The notes under the pieces: generated by a model
Told to the model about the DNA's origin: nothing
Seen by the model: only the letters and a program-made list of their open reading frames with translations
The model's database searches: none
From: Bacillota bacterium
GTDB taxonomy: Bacteria > Bacillota > Clostridia > Lachnospirales > Lachnospiraceae
DNA: 28,607 nucleotides
NCBI GenBank assembly: GCA_023393095.1
Contig: JAEWMT010000082.1
Coordinates: forward strand, 1 to 28,607
Direction of reading: 5' to 3'
Made by a program: the position numbers and the translations under genes
Shown here: one piece after another, positions 15,200 to 22,322 of the stretch
Layout of the letters: each line of letters begins with the position of its first letter
How positions within the stretch are numbered: position 1 is the stretch's first letter

Positions 15200-16246
15200 T
15201 TAATTTTTTAATTTAGGGTCGAATGCATCACGTAATCCATCCCCTAATAAGTTAAAGCTTAATATGATAAGGCTTATCAATAAAGAAGGTGCAAACAAAA
15301 GATAAGGATAAGTGTTTAAACCATTTATCGCATCACTAGCTAGGCTTCCTAGAGATGGCAGAGGTACAGCCACACCTAATCCTAGAAAGCTAAGAAAGCT
15401 CTCTGTGAAAATGGAGGAAGGAATCTGTAGCGTCGTCGTAACAATCAAAGTTCCGATGCAGTTTGTCAACAGATGCTTTCTGATAATTCTTGAATTTGAT
15501 GCACCCAATGCTTTTGCCGCAGTAACATACTCGCTCTCTTTTAACATAAGAACCTGACTTCGAACCATACGCGCCATACCTACCCAATATAACAGTGCAA
15601 AAACGATAAAAATACTGATTAGGTTAACACCAACCGTCTGTATCCACTGGAAACCGGGTATCTCAGCCAAATGATTCAATGGACTTTTTAAAGCAAAGGA
15701 TAAAAGCACGATTAATAAAATATCCGGTACCGTATAAATAACATCTACAATTCTCATCATAATCAGGTCTGTCTTCCCACCAAAAAAGGCAGCAACTGCA
15801 CCATACATAGAACCTATGACCAGAATTATCGCTGTTGCGATTAAACCGACCAGTAATGATATTCTGCTTCCCATCATGATTCGAATTGCATAATCACGCC
15901 CCAGTTTGTCCGTTCCCAGAATATGAGGAAAAACCTTTTCACCAGAATCAATCCGCTGGATTTCTTTTACAGAATAGGTCAATGGCTTTAAATTTTCAGA
16001 ACCTTTGATCTGAGTTTTATAAGAATATGGATAAAACATCGGAATAATAAAGGAAAATATTATTATCAGAATAATTACGACCAAGCTCACCATAGCCACC
16101 TTATTCTTTTTTAATCGACGTATTCCATCTTTCCAGAAGCCGACGCTTTCGCGCATGGCTACCAGATTTTCTTTTTCCTCATCCGTTGCCGGAAGAAAAT
16201 CATCAGGATTCCATTTTTTTTGAAGTGTTATCGGATTAATATTCAT
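15200..16246 (-). CDS. oppC: Oligopeptide ABC transporter permease OppC-type (operon 2)
   Basis: This is a permease subunit of importer 2. The BPD_transp_1 core follows a first membrane helix at VAMVSLVVIILIIIFSFIIP. It includes LGTDKLGRDY, an EAA loop (AAKALGASNSRIIRKHLLTN) and the ending GDGLRDAFDPKLKN. The frame is open 41 codons further upstream (to 16369), but that extension is Cys/Phe/Lys-rich and unlike OppC. I therefore place the start at the ATG at 16246, giving 348 residues. Neither start has a strong ribosome binding site (AGG about 9 bp before 16246), so the start is uncertain. A weak site following oppB could lower its translation or depend on coupling. Confidence 0.88.
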   Translation of the reverse strand: MNINPITLQKKWNPDDFLPATDEEKENLVAMRESVGFWKDGIRRLKKNKVAMVSLVVIILIIIFSFIIPMFYPYSYKTQIKGSENLKPLTYSVKEIQRIDSGEKVFPHILGTDKLGRDYAIRIMMGSRISLLVGLIATAIILVIGSMYGAVAAFFGGKTDLIMMRIVDVIYTVPDILLIVLLSFALKSPLNHLAEIPGFQWIQTVGVNLISIFIVFALLYWVGMARMVRSQVLMLKESEYVTAAKALGASNSRIIRKHLLTNCIGTLIVTTTLQIPSSIFTESFLSFLGLGVAVPLPSLGSLASDAINGLNTYPYLLFAPSLLISLIILSFNLLGDGLRDAFDPKLKN

Positions 16247-16389
16247 ATTTATACCTATGCATATTGCAAATATCTTGCAATTCTGCCAACAAAAATACAA
16301 TTCATAAAACGGCAGCCTGCACTTATCCTTTCTTTGATTTTTAAACATTATAATTTCTTTTATTTCCATACTGACAGAAAGCCAGTATA

Positions 16390-17307
16390 TTATTTCAATT
16401 TAATTCTCGGATCCACAAATTTATATATAATGTCAACTATTACATTCATAGTGACCATGAGAGCAGCTAGAAAAATAGTCGTTCCCATAATAACTGTATA
16501 GTCCCTATTGCTAATAGAGCCAATAAATTCTCCGCCTAATCCGGGAATAGTGAAAATCTTCTCAACAATAAAACTTCCCGTCAAAGTATATGCCGTCATC
16601 GGTCCAAGATAAGTAATCACCGGTAGAATAGCATTACGAAGAGCATGCTTAAATAAGGAAACAAACTGGGACAAGCCCTTGGCTTTTGCAGTACGCATAT
16701 AATCATGTCCCAATACGTCCAGCAGCGAAGATCTCATTAATCGCATGATATATGCCGTAGGATAAAAAGATAGGGATATCACCGGCATAATATAATGCTT
16801 CCATGACGTTAAACCAAATGTCGGCAGGATCTTTAAATTCACCCCAAAAAAGTACATAAGTAAGGTACAAATTACAAATCCAGGTACTGCTATTCCACAG
16901 GTAGATATGACACTAATAAAACTATCAAGAGCCTTTCCTCTACGAATTGCTGCCAAACATCCTAAAGGGATACCTACCAATAAAGATATTAATATTGACC
17001 AGCCACCCACCTTTGCGGATACAGGGAATTTCGTAAAAATAATTGATGAAACAGTACGCCCCCTTTGCTTCAAGCTTTCGCCGAAATCACCTCTCATAGC
17101 ATCAGAAATATAAGTAATATACTGTTGATGCAATGGTTTATCCAAGCCATACTTTGCTTCTAATGCGGCCTTTGCTGTAGGGCTTATTGCCTTTTCTGAA
17201 AGAAAGGGGCCTCCAGGAACCAGGTTCATAAGGAAGAAGGTTATGGTGGCTACTGCAAAAATTGTAATAATTGCAAGCAATAATCGTTTTGATACATATT
17301 TAATCAT
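16390..17307 (-). CDS. oppB: Oligopeptide ABC transporter permease OppB-type (operon 2)
   Basis: This is the first gene of opp operon 2 and encodes its OppB-type permease. It has an N-terminal helix (LLLAIITIFAVATITFFLMN), then NLVPGGPF and the EAKYGLDKPLHQQY loop usual for OppB. The transmembrane domain has an EAA loop around TAKAKGLSQFVSLFKHALRN, and the product ends FVDPRIKLK. An in-frame ATG six codons upstream (17325) exists, but AAAAGGAGT then lies inside the gene at the right distance from the ATG at 17307. I therefore take 17307 as the start (305 residues). A consensus promoter lies about 100 bp upstream. Confidence 0.92.
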   Translation of the reverse strand: MIKYVSKRLLLAIITIFAVATITFFLMNLVPGGPFLSEKAISPTAKAALEAKYGLDKPLHQQYITYISDAMRGDFGESLKQRGRTVSSIIFTKFPVSAKVGGWSILISLLVGIPLGCLAAIRRGKALDSFISVISTCGIAVPGFVICTLLMYFFGVNLKILPTFGLTSWKHYIMPVISLSFYPTAYIMRLMRSSLLDVLGHDYMRTAKAKGLSQFVSLFKHALRNAILPVITYLGPMTAYTLTGSFIVEKIFTIPGLGGEFIGSISNRDYTVIMGTTIFLAALMVTMNVIVDIIYKFVDPRIKLK

Positions 17308-17410
17308 CGGCTTACTCCTTTTCATGAATTGGCAAATTGTTGTAATACTATTGCCTGCTATTCTATAATTGCTTAAATTTTCTTTATCTTTTTTAATTTG
17401 AATACACTAT

Positions 17411-17439
17411 ATTTTATAATCTGTTATTTATCATGTCAA
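17411..17439 (-). promoter_or_regulatory. Sigma-A promoter of opp operon 2
   Basis: On the minus strand TTGACA (17439-17434) and TAAAAT (17416-17411) are 17 bp apart. The leader to oppB at 17307 is about 100 nt, AT-rich, and shows no clear riboswitch. Confidence 0.75.
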
Positions 17440-17527
17440 GTGGAAATAGTATCAATTATAAATCTTATTAACCATTAATTTCATTTTATTAATACTTATA
17501 AGTGGATTTTCCCTTTCGATAATTAAC

Positions 17528-17574
17528 AAAAGAATTCCTCATTCTTCCCATTAAGACAGAATAAGGAATCCTTT
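17528..17574. terminator. Orphan terminator-like hairpin
   Basis: AAAGAATTCCTCATTCT (17528 on) pairs with AGAATAAGGAATCCTTT (17558-17574). T-rich sequence follows on the plus strand (ATTTTGTTATTTTATT) and a shorter run on the minus strand. No intact gene ends next to it on either strand. The 529-bp gap 17308-17836 otherwise holds the opp operon 2 promoter, a possible gene remnant (17639-17797) and the promoter of the hydrolase gene. Confidence 0.55.
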
Positions 17575-17638
17575 ATTTTGTTATTTTATTAATAAAAGCT
17601 TGAGTTAAATTACCATCAGTCTGTTACTATTTTAATAA

Positions 17639-17797
17639 TTCAAGGAGATCACCTTATCCTTCCTTCTCCATATTCTCCTTTGGTATGATCTTAAGGAATG
17701 CCCTATTACACTAACCGAGGCAAGAAGAATTAGAACTGAATTGATTAATGATAGCATTTATGATACAATCGACAAATACAAATTTAAACTAACCTAA
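17639..17797 (+). pseudogene. Possible remnant of a coding region (C-terminal fragment)
   Basis: An open stretch of 52 codons without a usable start codon runs from two in-frame stops to TAA at 17795-17797. It encodes a plausible helical sequence with LTEARRIRTELINDSIYDTI. I do not recognise the family. It overlaps the promoter of the next gene, so it is probably a decayed gene end or chance, not an active gene. Confidence 0.2.
17741..17769 (+). promoter_or_regulatory. Probable sigma-A promoter of the hydrolase gene
   Basis: TTGATT (17741-17746) and TACAAT (17764-17769) are 17 bp apart. They lie about 68 bp before the ATG at 17837. Confidence 0.6.
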
Positions 17798-17836
17798 ATT
17801 TATTATTTCTATATTAGAAAAATTGGGGGAACGAAA

Positions 17837-18361
17837 ATGGTACTGTTAGTAGTAGATACGCAAGATATGACTGTTACAAATCAACTTTACCAATTTGAAA
17901 CATTTGTTAACAACATTAGGCAATTATTAACTGCAGCAAGAAGCAATGGTGTAGAAGTTATTTATGTACAACACGATGATGGTCTTGTACTGACCAAAGG
18001 CGCTAATGGTTTTGATATATATGAGCAGTTTTCGCCGATGAAACAGGAGAAAATTTTTAATAAGCACTTTAATAGTTCATTCAAAGATACGGGTATGCTT
18101 GATTACTTACATTTAAAGGAAGAAAACACCATTATGATAGTTGGTTGTCAAACTGATTATTGTATTGATGCGACGATTAAATGCGGTTTTGAGCATGGAT
18201 TTAAAATGATTGTTCCAGAACTTTGTAATTCAACTATAGATAACGAGTATATGACAGCAGAGCAGTCATACAAGTATTATAACGAAAATATATGGAATAA
18301 GAGATATGCAAGTTGTATAAGTTTTGAGCAAGCAAGTGCTATGTTCAATTCATTAAGCTGA
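17837..18361 (+). CDS. Isochorismatase-family cysteine hydrolase
   Basis: This is a cytoplasmic alpha/beta hydrolase of 174 residues in the isochorismatase/nicotinamidase superfamily. The catalytic triad expected for the family is visible: Asp in LLVVDTQD (residue 7), Lys in EKIFNKHFNSSF, and the nucleophilic Cys in GCQTDYCIDATIK (about residue 115). It has the usual cis-peptide strand before the Cys. Members cleave amide or ether bonds in varied small molecules, so the substrate cannot be assigned. It starts with ATG after TTGGGGGAA, has its own promoter and terminator, and appears monocistronic. Confidence 0.88.
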   Translation: MVLLVVDTQDMTVTNQLYQFETFVNNIRQLLTAARSNGVEVIYVQHDDGLVLTKGANGFDIYEQFSPMKQEKIFNKHFNSSFKDTGMLDYLHLKEENTIMIVGCQTDYCIDATIKCGFEHGFKMIVPELCNSTIDNEYMTAEQSYKYYNENIWNKRYASCISFEQASAMFNSLS

Positions 18362-18382
18362 TCTATATACTGTTGCGTTATC

Positions 18383-18423
18383 AAGGAAGGAAAATCCCAG
18401 AGCGGCCTTTCCTTCCTTTTTCT
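18383..18423 (+). terminator. Intrinsic terminator of the hydrolase gene
   Basis: AAGGAAGGAAA (18383-18393) and TTTCCTTCCTT (18408-18418) form an 11-bp stem followed by TTTTTCTATTTT, about 20 bp after the stop codon. Confidence 0.9.
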
Positions 18424-18424
18424 A

Positions 18425-18617
18425 TTTTCTAAAATAGATAATTGTGAAACTCGTAACTTGTAAATAGTGTATACACAGCAAATACTGTTACGGAGTGAAA
18501 GTAACGTGTTAAAACACTTATGCCCGAAGGAAGCGTTGGAGCGGAGATATATGTATCTGCTGTGTATACAATTACAAAGTCTATATGTTTCGCAATTACC
18601 TATCTGTATTCTAAAAA
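18425..18617. repeat. Long imperfect palindrome, MITE-like or structured RNA
   Basis: Arms of about 60 bp (18425-18485 and 18552-18617) are largely complementary, with perfect blocks TGTATACACAGCA/TGCTGTGTATACA and matches around AATTGTGAAAC/GTTTCGCAATT. The 65-bp centre is less AT-rich and contains two small hairpins, GTTAC/GTAAC (18487-18505) and GTGTT/AACAC (18506-18517). It fills much of the 428-bp gap 18362-18789. It has no convincing coding capacity and no family I can name. Confidence 0.6.
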
Positions 18618-18679
18618 TTAATACAGTTAAAATATATAAAGATGGATAATCACAGTATGAGATTATAATAAATTTTATA

Positions 18680-18706
18680 AGCCCATTCAGTGTATAACTG
18701 AATGGC
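18680..18706. repeat. Small perfect hairpin upstream of the beta-propeller gene
   Basis: GCCCATTCAGT and ACTGAATGGC pair around a GTATA loop, roughly 85 bp before the next start codon. Only ATTTCC follows, so it is a weak terminator at best. A role in regulating the next gene is possible. No clear promoter for that gene was found. Confidence 0.5.
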
Positions 18707-18789
18707 ATTTCCTGTTCTATATCAATTTGGTACTAATAGAACTTATCTAAACATAATATTATAAAAAGTATAAAGAAGGGCAGAGCTAG

Positions 18790-20205
18790 TTGGTTAAAGT
18801 CAAAGTCAATTTACGGCCTATTATTAGTAATATAAATTTACCCACGGTTTTGAAAACGACGATACTTCCAGGTGACTCAATAGAAAGTTTATTTATTGTA
18901 ACTCAGGTTGGAGAGATCTTTTACATAAGAAACGGAAGTATAGTGACTTTTTTAGATATACGTAGGCAAGTCTTAGAACTTGGTGTATCTTCTGGTGGAT
19001 ATGATGAACGAGGATTACTGGGACTAGCGTTTCATCCCGAATTTTATAATAACGGTCTGTTCTATCTTCATTATTCAGTAGCCGGTTCACAAGGCCCGGG
19101 GGCTCTTCCTGGAGCATTTATGCCAAATCCATGTGTTCCAGAAACTTTAAACCTAAATTGGACAAATAGAGAAAGTCAATATAATCATATTGATACGGTT
19201 GAAGAATGGATTTTACAAACGAACGGCCAACTTCAAAAGCAAAGGACATTGCTTAATATAAGAAGACCATTTTTAAATCACAATGGTGTTAACAGTTTAA
19301 ATTTTTCGCCCGAAACAGGAAACCTCATTTTAACAACCGGAGATGGTGGGTCTGGCTATGATCCATTTAACTTAAGCCAAGATGATATGGAGATCGCCGG
19401 TAAAATAATTGAAATTGATGTAGATAAAAATACCTTTACTGACAATCCACCAGTGGTTACACGTTTTAATGAACTTCCCGTATCCATACAAGAAATACTT
19501 ACGGTGATTGCCAAAGGAGTCCGTAATATACCTGGTATCTCCTTTCAAAGATTTTATAATCAATATATCAAATATGTTGGAAATGTTGGACAGGATCTGG
19601 TAGAGTCGATTTATTCATTCATTGAGTATAAACCAATACCAGTTACTCAACTTATTCAAGCTTCTTCTATGAGCTCGGAGCTTGACTCGGATGGATTTAT
19701 TAACTTTGGTTGGAGAGGCTGGGAAGGTGCTCTTCCCACAATGTTCATGAGGGACTGCTCTACTAATCCGGCTTTGGATGAGAAAACAATTGCTTATTAT
19801 GATGAAACAATAAGAACTTCAGTAAAACGTCTTCCACCGTTAACCAGTTATTATCATAAAGAACCCCGACCCGACAAATTTGGCTCAACTGCACTTACCG
19901 GAGTGCAGCCATATATGGGGAATGCAATTCCTGATTTAACGGGAAGTGTTGTGTTTACCGATCTTGCCCGAAATGAAGATTCCCCCCCTCCGGTCAGAGG
20001 GGCTTTAGCTTATACAAGGGTAAGATCAGATTGTAAGATAAGTGATTTCAGCGTGATTGATACGGATTATAATTTTGGTACTCAATCCGCATATTATGTT
20101 AGTTTGGGAACAAATCTAGATCAAAGCAGATTATTTTTAGGGGTTTATGGTTCTATAAAGGTGGCTGACGAAAACTTGGGTACTGTTTTTGAAATAGTTC
20201 CGTGA
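18790..20205 (+). CDS. Glucose/sorbosone dehydrogenase-type beta-propeller protein
   Basis: This 471-residue protein has the GSDH fold, a six-bladed propeller seen in PQQ-dependent aldose dehydrogenases and related proteins. Visible motifs are DERGLLGLAFHPEF (about residues 76-89), NHNGVNSLNFSPETGNL with the His-Asn-Gly of the family's active-site loop, TTGDGGSGYDP, AGKIIEIDV and a GVRNIPG segment where homologues have GLRNP. The start is TTG at 18790, with GAAGGG about 10 bp upstream. There is no signal peptide, whereas most bacterial homologues are exported. PQQ use, sugar substrate and cell location are therefore all unproven. It stands alone between the palindrome at 18425 and a terminator. 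Confidence 0.82.
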   Translation: MVKVKVNLRPIISNINLPTVLKTTILPGDSIESLFIVTQVGEIFYIRNGSIVTFLDIRRQVLELGVSSGGYDERGLLGLAFHPEFYNNGLFYLHYSVAGSQGPGALPGAFMPNPCVPETLNLNWTNRESQYNHIDTVEEWILQTNGQLQKQRTLLNIRRPFLNHNGVNSLNFSPETGNLILTTGDGGSGYDPFNLSQDDMEIAGKIIEIDVDKNTFTDNPPVVTRFNELPVSIQEILTVIAKGVRNIPGISFQRFYNQYIKYVGNVGQDLVESIYSFIEYKPIPVTQLIQASSMSSELDSDGFINFGWRGWEGALPTMFMRDCSTNPALDEKTIAYYDETIRTSVKRLPPLTSYYHKEPRPDKFGSTALTGVQPYMGNAIPDLTGSVVFTDLARNEDSPPPVRGALAYTRVRSDCKISDFSVIDTDYNFGTQSAYYVSLGTNLDQSRLFLGVYGSIKVADENLGTVFEIVP

Positions 20206-20212
20206 TACCGTA

Positions 20213-20265
20213 AAACACCCATGAAGTCGAAAGAATTTATGTGTTTCTGGACTTCATGGGTGTTT
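20213..20265. terminator. Bidirectional terminator between the beta-propeller and cotJC genes
   Basis: AAACACCCATGAAGTC (20213-20228) and GACTTCATGGGTGTTT (20250-20265) form a perfect 16-bp stem 8 bp after the stop codon. A second CATGGGTGTTTGTTTT at 20282-20297 repeats half of the right arm and could pair instead with the left arm. It serves two convergent transcripts. Confidence 0.75.
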
Positions 20266-20312
20266 GTATATGCCCAAATAACATGGGTGTTTGTTTTGAA
20301 TATATTAAGCTA

Positions 20313-20927
20313 TTATTTATTTTGGAACATTTGCTTGTCAAATTCCGGATTGAAATAGTAGAAATTCCGGCTGTCCAGCTTATCCTTTGTCTTCTCTAAT
20401 GCTTCTCCGAATCTTTGAAAATGAACGATTTCTCTGGATCGCAAAAATTTTAGCGGTTCCTGGATTTCAGGATCTGGAATCATACGAAGCAGATTATCGT
20501 ATACTGTTCTCGCTTTCTGCTCTGCCGCGAGATCTTCTGTCAGATCGGTGATAGCATCTCCCTTGGATTGAAATTCAAGCGCAGTGAATGGTACTGATGA
20601 CGCTGCTTGAGGCCAGAGAGCTGTTGTATGATCGATATAATATGCGTCAAAACCGGCTTCCTTCGCCTGCTCAACAGAGAGACTATTGGTCAACTGATAC
20701 ACCATGGCACAGATAATTTCCATATGTGCCAATTCTTCCGTACCGATATCAGTAAGAAGTCCGCCTACTTCTTTCACTGGCATAGAATATCGCTGCGACA
20801 GATACCTCATAGACGCAGACAATTCTCCATCCGGACCTCCATATTGACTGATAATGAGCTTTGCTGCATTAGGACAATTCTTTGTTATTTTGACCGGGTA
20901 TTGGAGCCTTTTTTCATAAATCCACAT
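20313..20927 (-). CDS. cotJC: Spore coat manganese catalase CotJC
   Basis: This is a manganese (non-heme) catalase-like protein of the spore coat, 204 residues. Metal-ligand motifs of the family are visible: a Glu in the GGPDGELSASMRYLSQRY helix, TEELAHMEI (Glu and His), AAEQKARTVY (Glu) and REIVHFQRFGEAL (Glu and His). The C-terminal FYYFNPEFD is typical of CotJC. It begins with ATG directly after the stop codon of the CotJA-CotJB gene, without a gap, so translation is likely coupled. Expression during sporulation in the mother cell is known for the Bacillus homologue and inferred here. Confidence 0.93.
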   Translation of the reverse strand: MWIYEKRLQYPVKITKNCPNAAKLIISQYGGPDGELSASMRYLSQRYSMPVKEVGGLLTDIGTEELAHMEIICAMVYQLTNSLSVEQAKEAGFDAYYIDHTTALWPQAASSVPFTALEFQSKGDAITDLTEDLAAEQKARTVYDNLLRMIPDPEIQEPLKFLRSREIVHFQRFGEALEKTKDKLDSRNFYYFNPEFDKQMFQNK

Positions 20928-21389
20928 TTAAACACACGCTCCTTCCCAGGGCATTGGACCTTCCTGCCAGCAGAAAGTAGACTCGTTATCATTGATGCAA
21001 TAAGGAATGCATAGTCTGGACAATGGATAATATTTCTGAGCAAACTGCTTTCTTAACTCCGCATATTCTTTCACCTTCGCATGATACAACTGGATTGCCT
21101 GTGTATCCTTGTCATGAGTATCCAGATAGAGGGTCAGATCATCCAGATAAAAGCCGATCTGATTGATCTTTGTCATCAATTCTTCTCGTTCAGCTTGTGT
21201 CTTTGACTTTGCTTGATTTCCTGAAGCTGTAGCAATGGGGCTTTTGTCTCCCATTACAGCTTCCGCTGCAAAAAACGGCTTGTTCAAATCTTGAAAAATG
21301 GTACCAATATTCAGAGCATCTTCTTCATTGTATAACATGCCCCATTTCTGAATTGGTATAGTTGTTATTGCCAAATTATTTTCAGACAT
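20928..21389 (-). CDS. Spore coat protein, CotJA-CotJB fusion
   Basis: A single 153-residue reading frame combines two coat proteins that are normally separate. Residues 8-40 match the CotJA signature (IPIQKWGMLYNEEDALNIGT followed by IFQDLNKPF). Residues 66-125 match CotJB (REELMTKINQIGFYLDDLTL, then YLDTHDKD and ELRKQFAQKYYPL). A CotJB-type end EGPMPWEGAC follows an inserted Cys-containing stretch (LCIPYCINDNESTFC). A linker rich in Ala/Lys/Ser (45-65) joins the parts. The ATG has AAAGGAG upstream. The operon cotJAB-cotJC keeps the usual order, which supports the assignment. Both parts presumably act as CotJC partners in the inner coat. Confidence 0.82.
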   Translation of the reverse strand: MSENNLAITTIPIQKWGMLYNEEDALNIGTIFQDLNKPFFAAEAVMGDKSPIATASGNQAKSKTQAEREELMTKINQIGFYLDDLTLYLDTHDKDTQAIQLYHAKVKEYAELRKQFAQKYYPLSRLCIPYCINDNESTFCWQEGPMPWEGACV

Positions 21390-21401
21390 AAAAAGCTCCT
21401 T

Positions 21402-21476
21402 TCCTGCAGATACTATTTCGCAATCAAATATTATTTTAAAATATAAGATTACATGAATAGTATCCGCAGTACAGGA
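21402..21476. repeat. Inverted repeat in the cotJ leader
   Basis: TCCTGCAGATACTATT (21402-21417) and AATAGTATCCGCAGTACAGGA (21456-21476) pair along nearly their full length around a 38-bp AT-rich loop. The arm nearest the gene abuts the AAAGGAG site of the coat operon. It could be a regulator site pair or a leader hairpin. I could not identify a convincing sigma-E or sigma-K promoter. Confidence 0.5.
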
Positions 21477-21598
21477 GTTTTTACTTTGGTAATCAATGTA
21501 TTAATAACATCCAAATCAACAGCTTATCAGTTTTTCAACTGCAACAGGATGTCCATTAAATTCATGTCTTTTTGACTCAATATATAAATATTTATTTA

Positions 21599-21627
21599 TT
21601 GACATATACATACATGTATGTTAATGT
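21599..21627 (+). promoter_or_regulatory. Promoter of the TetR-family gene with overlapping operator
   Basis: TTGACA (21599-21604) and TAATGT (21622-21627) are 17 bp apart. The spacer contains the perfect 14-bp palindrome ACATACATGTATGT (21608-21621), a position where a bound repressor would block RNA polymerase. Autorepression by the TetR protein is inferred. Confidence 0.75.
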
Positions 21628-21644
21628 ATCCGAAGGTGATCATA

Positions 21645-22256
21645 ATGAAAAAAACAAAACAGGAAAATGAAAATACAAAACAAAAACTTTTATACTCTGC
21701 TCTTAATGTATTTAACAATTTGGGCTATGATAAAACTCGCCTTGAAGATATCGCACAGGAGGCTGGATTTACTCGTGGGGCAATCTATCATAATTTCGGT
21801 GGAAAAATACAAATATTAGAGGCTTTAATTGATGAATTTGGGGTTAGAGCATCTGTGTTAGTAAAGAAGGTTTATTCTGACAATGCCACTCCTTGTCAAA
21901 ATATCCGAATTTTCATAGAACAAAGTTTATCCTATATAGAAATCAACGAAGATTACCGTAAAATACAAGCATTAACGATGTTTAATAATTTAAGATTGTA
22001 CGAAGAATTACAATATATTTGTAAGAAAATTTCAGACGATGTTGATATATACCTTGCTTATCTTTCAGACTTATTACAAGCTGGAATTAATCAAGGTGAA
22101 ATTAAAGAAAATATCAATATTCACGCTACCGCTATTTCTATTTTGGGATTGGTAAACGGGATTAGTACGCTATGGTTGATAAACCAAAATAGCTTTTCAA
22201 TTAACGACTATGCAAATAGCATTACTGAATCTTTTTTAAATGGTATAAAAAAATAA
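21645..22256 (+). CDS. TetR/AcrR-family transcriptional regulator
   Basis: This is a dimeric DNA-binding repressor or activator, 203 residues. The N-terminal TetR_N domain (about residues 10-60) has LYSALNVFNNLGYDKTRLED and the recognition-helix region FTRGAIYHNFGGKIQILEAL. The remainder is a helical ligand-binding domain that I cannot assign to a subfamily. The frame is open to an ATG at 21618, but that lies inside the promoter. The ATG at 21645 follows GAAGGTGAT and gives the normal family start. The gene sits 66 bp before the EF-Ts gene. Both are preceded by nearly identical palindromes, pointing to control of itself and EF-Ts. Confidence 0.9.
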   Translation: MKKTKQENENTKQKLLYSALNVFNNLGYDKTRLEDIAQEAGFTRGAIYHNFGGKIQILEALIDEFGVRASVLVKKVYSDNATPCQNIRIFIEQSLSYIEINEDYRKIQALTMFNNLRLYEELQYICKKISDDVDIYLAYLSDLLQAGINQGEIKENINIHATAISILGLVNGISTLWLINQNSFSINDYANSITESFLNGIKK

Positions 22257-22290
22257 TAATTTGATTAAATATTTTTTTAAATAAAAATAT

Positions 22291-22304
22291 ACATTCATGT
22301 ATGT
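22291..22304 (+). promoter_or_regulatory. Second operator-like palindrome, before the EF-Ts gene
   Basis: ACATTCATGTATGT differs at one base from the palindrome in the TetR-gene promoter, and the 5' flank ATAT is shared. It ends 2 bp before the AAGGAGG ribosome binding site of the EF-Ts gene and overlaps a TATACA -10-like box (22288-22293). Confidence 0.7.
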
Positions 22305-22322
22305 ATAAGGAGGTAAGTTTAA

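Noticed and set aside
16247..16369. 41-codon N-terminal extension of the operon 2 OppC
   Set aside because: No ribosome binding site precedes it, the composition is unlike OppC, and removing it gives the usual length.
18277..18708. 143-codon minus-strand frame
   Set aside because: It overlaps the end of the hydrolase gene, the terminator and the palindrome. It is Cys/Ile/Tyr-rich, has no ribosome binding site and resembles no protein family.
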